From NCBI GenBank assembly GCA_036971475.1, contig JBAIZL010000006.1:132339731-132403730 (forward strand): a DNA stretch of 64,000 bases, in the 5' to 3' direction. Position 1 is the first letter of the stretch. Every line of letters starts with the position of its first letter. This document shows, piece after piece, positions 1-10,085 of this stretch. This DNA is from Prosapia bicincta (taxonomy: Eukaryota > Arthropoda > Insecta > Hemiptera > Cercopidae). The translations under genes were made by a program, and so were the position numbers. The notes beneath the pieces are model-generated. The model made no database searches. It saw only the letters and a program-made list of their open reading frames with translations, and was not told the origin of the DNA.

Positions 1-1
1 T

Positions 2-3000
2 CAAATTGAGTCAAAACTAAGGTGTTTAGAAACTTTAGGTGTAACAAAGGAGAAGTACGCTGCTATGCTCTTCCCATTAGTAGAATCTTGTCTCAGGGAG
101 GATTTATTAATAGCTTGGCAGAGAAGTAGGCCTAACTCTCAACAGGACGAGACCGCGTCAGAAAGTAAAAGTAGGCTAGATAGCCTAATGAATTTTTTGA
201 AAATTGAAGTGGAGGGAGAAGAAAGAATAAACTTAGCTAAACAGGGATTTGGTTTACAAAAAACAAAAGTATCAACAGGTGATAATACTACGAGTTCATA
301 TAAAAGAGACTTTGCAAGTAAAGATAAGCATATTAAAAATACAAGAAGGCCTACCAGCAATGTTACAGCAGCTGGCCTTGTAAATGTAAAATCAAATACG
401 TCTACAGTAAGCACAGATAAGACGAAGTTATCGATGTGTGTGTTTTGTGACGGTGGTCATTTAAGTGAAAACTGTTTTAAAGCTAGGGACATGTCTTTAG
501 AAGAAAGGCAGAATATTCTTACTAGCAAAAGGTGTTGCTTTTCTTGTACAAAAGTAGGACATTTAAGTAAACATTGCAGAGCTATTGTTAAATGTATTAT
601 TTGTAATGGAAAACATGTACCACTTATGTGTTCAAAGTTGCAGAATAATTTTAATAGGTCTAACATTAAACCTAAATGCGAGGAAAAAGAAGCTGAGCCC
701 AATTTTGAGAATTCCTTGTCCAATGTGAATGGCAATCAGGTTTACATGCAAACTCTTGTTGTCAAGGCTGTTAGTGACACAAAAGAACTCAATGTGCGTT
801 TACTTTTTGACAGTGGATCCCAGAGGTCATACATAAGGAAATCGACTGTTGAAAAAATGAAATATGACACTTGTGGTGAAGAAACATTATTACATGGCCT
901 GTTTGGAGGAGAGGTCACTAAGCCTCGCAATCATGCATGCTACAAAGTCAGACTACAAAGTATAGATAAAACATATTCTTGTAATTTCAAGGCACTTAGT
1001 GAAATAAATATTTGTACTTATGTTCCTGCCTTGAAACCAGGAAGATGGACTGATGAACTGATGGAAAGAGGTATTAAATTGTTTCAGGATGCAGACAGTC
1101 CAATTGAGATATTAATTGGGGCTGACATATATGGGAAACTTCTAACTGGAAGAAAAGAGGTTCTAGATTGTGGTATTATAGCCCTTGAAACTCATTTAGG
1201 ATGGGTTTTGACAGGAAAATTTCAAGAAAGTAAAGAATTTAGTTCTATGACAGCACTTTCTATGTTTGTACAAAGTAATTCAATATGCAAGCTGTGGGAA
1301 ATGGATGTTTTAGGTATAAAAGACCCACTACAGACCAGAAGCAAACAAGAAATTGAACATTCTGTTCAAACACAATTTTTGGAAACTGTGAGAGTAAATG
1401 AAGAAGGACGCTATGAAGTCAAATTACCTTGGTCCGAAGACCACCCAGAAGTTCCAAGAAATTTCAATCTTGCAAAAAAAAGGCTTGAAAACTCAGTGAA
1501 AAAGCTAACAAATGAAAGTTTATATAATGTATATAACAATGTGTTTTCAGATTGGCTGGAAGATGGTGTTATTGAGGAAATCCCAATAAGCAAATGGGAT
1601 GAAGGTCACTATTTACCTCATAGACCAGTGATAAAAGAAAACAGCACCACTGCAGTAAGACCGGTTTTTGATGCCTCGTCTAAAGAAAAGGGTTACTATT
1701 CCCTTAATCAGTGTTTGGAAATAGGTATTAACTTAATTGAAATAATACCAGCTTTGCTTTTACGTTTTCGACTTTATAAAATAGGAGTTATCGCTGACAT
1801 AAAAAAGGCGTTTTTGCAAATAAGTTTGTATGAAGAGGACAGAGATTTCCTAAGATTTCTGTGGCAAAACACAGATGGATCACTCAAGATTTTCCGACAT
1901 AGAAGAGTTGTTTTTGGAGTCTCAAGTAGTCCATTTTTGCTCAATGCCGTCATCAACTACCACCTGCAGAAGTATTTAGTACCGTGTGCTGAAGACAATC
2001 AATTTTCTAAATGTACAATAGAAAAGTTGTTTAAAAGTTTCTATGTTGATAACTGTGTTACAGGTGTAAATAATGAAAGGGATTTGAAACAGTTCATTTC
2101 AGAAGCAATACAAATATTTTCTTTGGGAAAGTTTGAGCTGCGAGGATGGGAATATACTGAACCTGGTCTGGAAGACAAGACAGAGGCTTCAGTCCTAGGT
2201 CTCACCTGGGACAAGAAAGAAGACACAATTTCTGTGAGTTTTCATAAAATAGTAAATTTAGAAGAGAACTTGGTAACACAACGTGTTATATTGTCCACTG
2301 CACACAGATTGTTCGATCCTATTGGATTCACTTGTCCTATTTCCATATGCCCTAAGTTATTATTGCAGGAATGCTGGAAAGATAATTGTGGGTGGGACAA
2401 AGAAGTACCAGAAGAAATCAAACAACGATTCAATATATGGTTTCAGGAACTCGATCAATTAAAAGAGATGAAGATTCCACGATGGCTACAAGGTGTGGAT
2501 GACGTAATCATTTCTGTATCAGTTCACATATTTTGTGATGCCAGCAAATTTGCGTACTCAACAGCAGTATTTATGCGTTTTGAACTTAGTACATGTATTC
2601 AATTACAGCTAATCCAGGCAAAGTCACGTGTAGCACCTGTAAAGAAGATGACAATACCCAGACTTGAACTAATGGCTGCTACTATAGGTGCTAGATTAGG
2701 TTCTTCAGTAGTGCAAGAATTAAGAGATGAAAACAAATTTGAATGTAATATTAAATTTTTTTATTGGAGTGACTCTTCTACAGTAATAGCTTGGATTAAA
2801 AGAGAAGAAAACTGGGGAGTATTTGTTAGAAATAGAGTTGAAGAAATCTGCAGCCTCACTTCCAGAACATCTTGGCGGCACATTCCCGGCACTATGAATC
2901 CAGCAGACTTGCCCAGTAGAGGATGTTCAGTTTCCAGGTTGATTAGTTCCAGATGGTGGGAGGGCCCGTCATGGTTGAAGTTGCCTGAAGATACCTGGCC

Positions 3001-4661
3001 ATCAAATGAACCTGAACCTGACGAAGAATTAATTTCTTTAGAAAAAAAGAAAGGACCTACACCTTCACTTTTAAGTAATAATTACCCAAAAGATTGGTTT
3101 TATTACTTTTCAAATGATTTTGATAAGATTGTGTGTGTTTTTGCATGGTTGCTGAGATTTATTCATAATTGTAACCCCTCAAAGAAGGAAAAGTGTGTGA
3201 GTAAAGTTTTGTCATGTAAGGAGATTATTGAAGCTAACAATTTTATAATTAGAATTGTTCAACAGCAATCATTTGAAGGAATAAGGGAGCCTAAATTGGC
3301 TTCATTGTCACCATTTATGGCTGCTGATGGTATTATAAGGCTAAAGACAAAATTAACAGAAAGAAAGGATTTGGAAAATTTTAAATTTCCTGTTGTTCTA
3401 CCATCAAAACATGACATTGTAGATATTCTTATTCTTACAATACATAAGAGATCATGTCATGTGGGAGTTCAAGGTCTCTTAAGTTTATTAAGAGAAAACT
3501 ATTGGATATTGAGAGGAAGAAAAACAATAAGTAATACTTTGAAAAAATGTATTCCTTGTCAGAGACATAATTCAAAAAATGTAGAAACAATCACTCCACC
3601 CTTACCTGAAAGTAGAGTACGAGATGCCGCAGTATTTGAAGTGGTTGGAATTGATTTTGCGGGACCTTTGTTTCTACGAGATGGCAGTAAAGTTTGGATC
3701 TGCATATTCACTTGTGCAGTATACCGTGCTGTTCATTTGGAGTTAGTAAAGTTTCTTTCTGTCGAAGCATTTATAGATACACTTAGAAGATTTATTGCAA
3801 GGCGAGGAAGACCATCAATAATATATAGTGACAATGGTACCAATTTCACAGGTACAGAAAAGGCATTTAAAATTCTAGATTGGAATGCAATCTTAAAATA
3901 TAGCTCATGCCAACAAATTGACTGGAGGTTTAACCCTCCCTCTGCTGCATGGTGGGGCGGATGGTGGGAGCGACTCATCCGACTCATGAAACAGTTGCTA
4001 CGCAAAACCTTGGGCAAAACGTCATTGGATTATGAGGAAATGGAGACAATCTTATGTGATTGTGAAAGTATCATGAATTCTAGACCTTTGACATATTTAT
4101 CTGAAACTTCTTCAGACCTAACTGCTATTACTCCAAATATGTTTTTACATGACTTAAAAGAAATTGGAGTTCCAGATTGTGACCATGTAAATACAAAAAG
4201 TCTTAACAAGAGAGTACGTTATCGACAACACCTGAGAGAAGCATTGCGAAAAAGATTTAGGATTGAGTATTTAGGACAATTAGCTTTAAAAAAGTAAGAA
4301 AAACGGCAGACAGTTGAAAGTTGGAGAATTAGTACTGATTGAAGTTGAAAATAAAAAAAGAATTGATTGGCCAATAGGACTGATAGAAAAGACTATCATT
4401 AGTAGAGATGGAGTGTGTAGATTAGTGCAATTGAAGACTGCTTTTGGAAGTTTATTGAGACCAATACAAAGACTATATCCTCTTGAAATGCAAGAAGAAA
4501 CCATCCAAGAACAATTAAAAGAAAAGATTAAACCAAAAGTGACAAAAACCAATGAACATGAACTACACCTGGAAGAAGATAATGTGACAAAAGAAAATAA
4601 AATTGTGACATATTCAAGAAGTGGCAGACAAATTAAGCTTCCACAAAAATTTGTTGATTAA
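2..4661 (+). pseudogene. BEL/Pao gag-pol polyprotein, copy A (one frameshift near the C-terminus)
   Basis: The frame is open from base 2, so the missing start is outside the window; it corresponds to residue 226 onward of copy C. Visible in order are three gag zinc knuckles (CVFC at 437, then CFSC and CIIC units), an aspartic protease DSGS at about 809, RT with FYVDN at about 2042, RNase H FCDAS at about 2531, the integrase HHCC zinc site from about 3443, and integrase catalytic Asp 3653, Asp 3830 and Glu 3968. A run of six A at about 4287-4292, five in copy C, shifts the frame. The main frame ends at 4297, and the C-terminal domain (GELVLIEVEN, 4314-4661) continues in another frame. This single-base lesion would remove the integrase tail. 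Confidence 0.93.
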
Positions 4662-4724
4662 TCTTTTAACAATATACTATTTTTTAATGTTTTGAGTTAA
4701 ACCATAACTCAAAAGGTGGGAGTA

Positions 4725-4822
4725 TGTTGTGAATGCAATAATATAATACTCTATGACAATCCTCTATGGAAAAAAAAAAAAAAAGAACATTATATAAATT
4801 AACAGATGATTTGTAATTGTTT
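4725..4822 (+). repeat. truncated 3' LTR of BEL copy A
   Basis: These 98 bp match the start of the complete 260-bp LTR at 9763-10022 (read on the minus strand), beginning TGTTGTGAATGC and including the A-rich run. The match ends at about 4822, where RT sequence in the opposite orientation starts. Confidence 0.85.
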
Positions 4823-5760
4823 AAATTTGTTTTCATCTCTTAATTCTTGCACTACTAAAGAACCTAATCTAGCACCTATAGTAGCAGCCATTAGTTCAAG
4901 TCTGGGTATTGTCATCTTCTTTACAGGTGCTACACGTGACTTTGCCTGGATTAGCTGTAATTGAATACATGTACTAAGTTCAAAACGCATAAATACTGCT
5001 GTTGAGTACGCAAATTTGCTGGCATCACAAAATATGTGAACTGATACAGAAATGATTACGTCATCCACACCTTGTAGCCATCGTGGAATCTTCATCTCTT
5101 TTAATTGATCGAGTTCCTGATACCATATATTGAATCGTTGTTTGATTTCTTCTGGTACTTCTTTGTCCCACCCACAATTATCTTTCCAGCATTCCTGCAA
5201 TAATAACTTAGGGCATATGGAAATAGGACAAGTGAATCCAATAGGATCGAACAATCTGTGTGCAGTGGACAATATAACACGTTGTGTTACCAAGTTCTCT
5301 TCTAAATTTACTATTTTATGAAAACTCACAGAAATTGTGTCTTCTTTCTTGTCCCATGTGAGACCTAGGACTGAAGCCTCTGTCTTGTCTTCCAGACCAG
5401 GTTCAGTATATTCCCATCCTCGCAGCTCAAACTTTCCCAAAGAAAATATTTGTATTGCTTCTGAAATGAACTGTTTCAAATCCCTTTCATTATTTACACC
5501 TGTAACACAGTTATCAACATAGAAACTTTTAAACAACTTTTCTATTGTACATTTAGAAAATTGATTGTCTTCAGCACACGGTACTAAATACTTCTGCAGG
5601 TGGTAGTTGATGACGGCATTGAGCAAAAATGGACTACTTGAGACTCCAAAAACAACTCTTCTATGTCGGAAAATCTTGAGTGATCCATCTGTGTTTTGCC
5701 ACAGAAATCTTAGGAAATCTCTGTCCTCTTCATACAAACTTATTTGCAAAAACGCCTTTT
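4823..5760 (-). pseudogene. BEL/Pao RT-RNase H fragment, downstream half of copy B
   Basis: This is a minus-strand fragment collinear with copy C from about 12943 down to 12006. It encodes RT from the AFLQISLYEED segment through FYVDN and into RNase H (FCDASKFAYS, KKMTIPRLELMAA), ending abruptly after DENKF. It lacks gag, protease and integrase. Together with 7115-9692 it makes one BEL copy interrupted by the insert at 5761-7114. About 102 bp (5659-5760) are present again at 7115-7216. Compared with copy C there are few changes, for example Phe to Tyr in the NIW(F/Y)QEL segment. Confidence 0.9.
5659..5760 (-). repeat. left copy of a 102-bp duplication flanking the zinc-finger insert
   Basis: The sequence corresponds to copy C 12842-12943 and recurs at 7115-7216. 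The two copies bracket the non-BEL segment 5761-7114. Confidence 0.8.
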
Positions 5761-6522
5761 AAGTTCAGTCACAGTCACTGAAAAATAATTGCATTGTAGA
5801 CATTTATAAGGTTTTTCTCTTGAGTGTATTCTCATAGTGTGTCGTTTAATGTCATTAGGAGCAGCACCACAATAACTACATTGTGTACATTTATAAGGTT
5901 TTTCTCTAGCATGTACTCTCATGAAATGAATTTTAAGCTTTGCATTTTCAACGTCAGAATAATCACAGTGTGCACATTTGTAAGGTTTCTCTCTTGAGTG
6001 TATTCTCATAGTATGTAATTTAATGTCATTGCGAGAAGCAGCACAATATTTACACTGTGGACATTTATATGTTTTTTTTTCTCCGCTAATTCTCATTTGC
6101 TTTTTAAATTCATTTTGAGTGACAGGAGAACAATCACATTCTGAACACTTTAGTAATGTTGTGCCCAATACGCCTGTTCTTAGAATATCTATTCTCTGAC
6201 TGATTCCAGGATTAACACCTTCTGCAGTTGTTTGACTCTCTTCACTAAAATGAGACTCATATTCAACAGGACAAGCAGTCGAAGACTCAGAATCAAATTC
6301 CACACTCTGATCCCAGTCAATTTCTGTTTTAATGAATTCAAATTCAATGTTTTTTTCTTCTTCACCTTCATATGAAATTTCCTTTTCATCTACTTTTTCT
6401 GTTAATCCATTATACCCTATATTTTCATTTTTGTTTCCATTATCTGAAGGAATTTCTTTTTTTATATTAAATTGATAATCAATATTGGTTTGCTGAGGTT
6501 GCGGAAGTTGTTGGATTTCCAT
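5740..6522 (-). CDS. C2H2 zinc-finger protein segment, C-terminally truncated by BEL sequence
   Basis: The open frame has 260 codons. The first 120 residues are acidic and Glu/Asp/Ser-rich without a recognised domain. A degenerate first finger keeps KCSEC but lacks its histidines. Three good fingers of C-x2-C-x12-H-x4-H type follow (YKCPQC, YKCAHC, YKCTQC), joined by linkers of HSREKPYKC or HAREKPYKC type, then a fifth finger (YKCLQC) that is cut. The last five residues (RRFCK) are out-of-frame BEL RT sequence, so the protein ends at the junction near 5760. A pyrimidine tract plus AG upstream of the ATG (about 6565-6580 on this strand) could be a splice acceptor, making this a terminal-exon remnant of a host zinc-finger gene. 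DNA binding is inferred from the fingers; the target is unknown. It may be a dead fragment. Confidence 0.7.
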   Translation of the reverse strand: MEIQQLPQPQQTNIDYQFNIKKEIPSDNGNKNENIGYNGLTEKVDEKEISYEGEEEKNIEFEFIKTEIDWDQSVEFDSESSTACPVEYESHFSEESQTTAEGVNPGISQRIDILRTGVLGTTLLKCSECDCSPVTQNEFKKQMRISGEKKTYKCPQCKYCAASRNDIKLHTMRIHSREKPYKCAHCDYSDVENAKLKIHFMRVHAREKPYKCTQCSYCGAAPNDIKRHTMRIHSREKPYKCLQCNYFSVTVTELKRRFCK

Positions 6523-6615
6523 ATTCAGATTAGCTTAAAGCTTAATTTGTTCTCCTAACATTCACGCAACTAAAAAAAAAGACTCCAGTTAGAATGTACC
6601 TTCAAATAATACTCG

Positions 6616-6647
<32 letters not shown>

Positions 6648-7114
6648 ACCCACTGTCTGATAGTGTGCATAACTTAATAAGCTAACTGTACACTTTATTA
6701 TGCTGTCAAATAGGTACAATTTAATGTATGTAAAACAGTCCTCTGTTCTTTAAAGAAACTGTAATAGCTAACGGTTATTACACTTTCTTAAAAATACATT
6801 TTAAATAAGAATAAACAGTTGTTAGTGTTTAAAATATAAAATATAATCATTGAAATATATTTTAATAAATAGTAAGTTTTTTAAAAAAACTTATTTCCTT
6901 ATCAGGTATTCCATGTGAATCATTGTACTATGTTTTATCACATTACGGTAATTGTTACGATCAGGGACTACCGCTGGCAAATTTTTTTTCCTGATCAATT
7001 TGACCTTGCTGAACACGAATCTGAAGTTTTTTTACTGGAAACAGATATTCACATTAAAAAAATAACCTAACATAAACTGACTTTGGTGCTTACTAACGCT
7101 CAGATCGGCAAAAT
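5761..7114. other. 1.35-kb non-BEL insert inside BEL copy B
   Basis: This segment splits copy B and contains the zinc-finger coding frame (up to 6522) plus about 590 bp of AT-rich DNA with no gene I can see, including a CA/TA microsatellite at 6616-6648. It is bracketed by a 102-bp duplication of RT sequence. That is too long for an integrase target-site duplication, so recombination or template switching is more likely than simple transposition. Confidence 0.7.
6616..6648. repeat. (CA)n(TA)n microsatellite
   Basis: A CA run passes directly into a TA run. Confidence 0.95.
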
Positions 7115-9692
7115 TTCTATGACGGAAAATCTTGAGTGATCCATCTGTGTTTTGCCACAGAAATCTTAGGAAATCTCTGTCCTCTTCATACAAACTTATT
7201 TGCAAAAACGCCTTTTTTATGTCAGCGATAACTCCTATTTTATAAAGTCGAAAACGTAAAAGCAAAGCTGGTATTATTTCAATTAAGTTAATACCTATTT
7301 CCAAACACTGATTAAGGGAATAGTAACCCTTTTCTTTAGACGAGGCATCAAAAACCGGTCTTACTGCAGTGGTGCTGTTTTCTTTTATCACTGGTCTATG
7401 AGGTAAATAGTGACCTTCATCCCATTTGCTTATTGGGATTTCCTCAATAACACCATCTTCCAGCCAATCTGAAAACACATTGTTATATACATTATATAAA
7501 CTTTCATTTGTTAGCTTTTTCACTGAGTTTTCAAGCCTTTTTTTTGCAAGATTGAAATTTCTTGGAACTTCTGGGTGGTCTTCGGACCAAGGTAATTTGA
7601 CTTCATAGCGTCCTTCTTCATTTACTCTCACAGTTTCCAAAAATTGTGTTTGAACAGAATGTTCAATTTCTTGTTTGCTTCTGGTCTGTAGTGGGTCTTT
7701 TATACCTAAAACATTCATTTCCCACAGCTTGCATATTGAATTACTTTGTACAAACATAGAAAGTGCTGTCATAGAACTAAATTCTTTACTTTCTTGAAAT
7801 TTTCCTGTCAAAACCCATCCTAAATGAGTTTCAAGGGCTATAATACCACAATCTAGAACCTCTTTTCTTCCAGTTAGAAGTTTCCCATATATGTCAGCCC
7901 CAATTAATATCTCAATTGGACTGTCTGCATCCTGAAACAATTTAATACCTCTTTCCATCAGTTCATCAGTCCATCTTCCTGGTTTCAAGGCAGGAACATA
8001 AGTACAAATATTTATTTCACTAAGTGCCTTGAAATTACAAGAATATGTTTTATCTATACTTTGTAGTCTGACTTTGTAGCATGCATGATTGCGAGGCTTA
8101 GTGACCTCTCCTCCAAACAGGCCATGTAATAATGTTTCTTCACCACAAGTGTCATATTTCATTTTTTCAACAGTCGATTTCCTTATGTATGACCTCTGGG
8201 ATCCACTGTCAAAAAGTAAACGCACATTGAGTTCTTTTGTGTCACTAACAGCCTTGACAACAAGAGTTTGCATGTAAACCTGATTGCCATTCACATTGGA
8301 CAAGGAATTCTCAAAATTGGGCTCAGCTTCTTTTTCCTCGCATTTAGGTTTAATGTTAGACCTATTAAAATTATTCTGCAACTTTGAACACATAAGTGGT
8401 ACATGTTTTCCATTACAAATAATACATTTAACAATAGCTCTGCAATGTTTACTTAAATGTCCTACTTTTGTACAAGAAAAGCAACACCTTTTGCTAGTAA
8501 GAATATTCTGCCTTTCTTCTAAAGACATGTCCCTAGCTTTAAAACAGTTTTCACTTAAATGACCACCGTCACAAAACACACACATCGATAACTTCGTCTT
8601 ATCTGTGCTTACTGTAGACGTATTTGATTTTACATTTACAAGGCCAGCTGCTGTAACATTGCTGGTAGGCCTTCTTGTATTTTTAATATGCTTATCTTTA
8701 CTTGCAAAGTCTCTTTTATATGAACTCGTAGTATTATCACCTGTTGATACTTTTGTTTTTTGTAAACCAAATCCCTGTTTAGCTAAGTTTATTCTTTCTT
8801 CTCCCTCCACTTCAATTTTCAAAAAATTCATTAGGCTATCTAGCCTACTTTTACTTTCTGACGCGGTCTCGTCCTGTTGAGAGTTAGGCCTACTTCTCTG
8901 CCAAGCTATTAATAAATCCTCCCTGAGACAAGATTCTACTAATGGGAAGAGCATAGCAGCGTACTTCTCCTTTGTTACACCTAAAGTTTCTAAACACCTT
9001 AGTTTTGACTCAATTTGATCATAAAGTGAGGAAATAGTAATTTTACTTTCACTGCTATTTAATGTTATTACAATTTTCAAGATTTCTCTTATGTAAAACT
9101 CTACTAACAGGTCATCTTTGGCAAAGCGAGATTTTAAATGTTCAATAGCCTGTTCATAACTACGTCCACATGGGGGAAAACTCTCGACAATTTCCCTAGC
9201 CTTAGTATTAGGGATAGTCGCTTGCAGGAGATACTGATACTTGTCATCAGAATCAATACAGGGGTCTTCATGGATTTTCTTAAATTGGCCCCAAAACGGC
9301 AACCAATCACTAATATCACCACCAAACTTTTTAAACTCAAGTGTGGGTAACTTAAATTTACGTTTTTCTACATTCACACTAGTATCTGTCTTAGGCCTAG
9401 CCTTGTCAATAGCCTGTTCAACTAAATACTCAACTATTTTAAACTTGCCTGAGTATTCATCGGCAGATTCTACCTCATTTTCTAAAACTTCAGTAGATGC
9501 ATTTTCATTTAGTAAAACTTCAATAATTTCTCGGTCTAAGACCTCCAATTGATTATGTTTTTCACGTAATAGCTCTAAATTAGCTTTTAACAAAATCACA
9601 TCATCTTCATTTTTTATGGATTCTAATAATGTATTGTGTAAACGTGAAAATCCAGTTCTAAACAATTTTCTTTTCTTTTTCAGAGCATCCAT
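7032..9692 (-). pseudogene. BEL/Pao gag-protease-partial RT, upstream half of copy B
   Basis: The frame starts at the same MDALKKKRK initiator as copy C and is collinear with it: the N-terminal gag (DUF1759-like, with FGGDISDWLPFWGQF), three zinc knuckles, the DSGS aspartic protease, and RT up to SLKIFRHR. At 7115 BEL sequence stops; the last 27 residues of the frame are unrelated. The remaining RT and RNase H lie at 4823-5760, and integrase is missing. One visible difference from copy C is Asp to Asn in WEM(D/N)VLG. It has an intact primer-binding site and a complete LTR immediately upstream. Confidence 0.92.
7115..7216 (-). repeat. right copy of the 102-bp duplication flanking the zinc-finger insert
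   Basis: Nearly identical to 5659-5760, with one visible change at 7122. It marks the broken end of the upstream half of copy B. Confidence 0.8.
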
Positions 9693-9743
9693 TATAAAAT
9701 ACTTACTAATGGATCATAGATTTTAACTGTAACCAAATTATTA

Positions 9744-9760
9744 TCCTGTCACGGTCGCCA
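9744..9760 (-). promoter_or_regulatory. primer-binding site of BEL copy B
   Basis: On the minus strand it reads TGGCGACCGTGACAGGA, two bases after the LTR end. From memory of insect tRNA-Arg (3' end CCTGTCACGGTCG plus CCA), this is a perfect complement of that tRNA's 3' end, so minus-strand DNA synthesis is probably primed by tRNA-Arg. Confidence 0.75.
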
Positions 9761-9762
9761 TA

Positions 9763-10022
9763 TGTTATTTCTATAAACTTTTGACACTGCCGCTACAGGC
9801 GGAACACTCGTCATATTTATATAATTATGCTGGTAATAAAACTTATTTCATATTTAAACACTATTTATTACTTCACATCTTTCTTAAAAACAAAACTCTA
9901 AACAAAGAACTGAGAAAACCTAAAACAATTACAAATCATCTGTTAATTTATATAATGTTCTTTTTCTTTTTTTTTTTCCATAGAGGATTGTCATAGAGTA
10001 TTATATTATTGCATTCACAACA
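9763..10022 (-). repeat. complete BEL family-1 LTR, shared by copies B (5') and C (3')
   Basis: 260 bp that on the minus strand begins TGTTGTGAATGC and ends AAATAACA, giving TGTT...AACA ends typical of BEL/Pao. On its upstream side (10024-10037) is the polypurine stretch AAAGGTGGGAGTA at the 3' end of copy C. On its downstream side is the primer-binding site of copy B. One LTR therefore serves both elements. Confidence 0.88.
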
Positions 10023-10085
10023 TACTCCCACCTTTTGAGTTATGGTTTAACTCAAAACATTAAAAAATAGTATATTGTTAAAAGA

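Larger units (their letters stand above)
1..4822 (+). mobile_element. BEL/Pao retrotransposon family 1, copy A (5' cut by window start, 3' LTR truncated)
   Basis: The element enters the window inside gag and runs through protease, reverse transcriptase, RNase H and integrase into a polypurine stretch (around 4712-4724) and the first 98 bp of a 3' LTR that begins TGTTGTGAATGC at 4725. At 4823 the LTR stops and an inverted RT fragment begins, so the right end is a rearrangement junction and not a normal LTR end. Copy C (10086-15419) supplies the full-length comparison and is almost identical at protein level, so the copies are young. Confidence 0.93.

Noticed and set aside
8284..8880. Frames antisense to BEL gag (also 14011-14607 and 457-735)
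   Set aside because: The same shadow recurs with every BEL copy and carries no recognisable protein.
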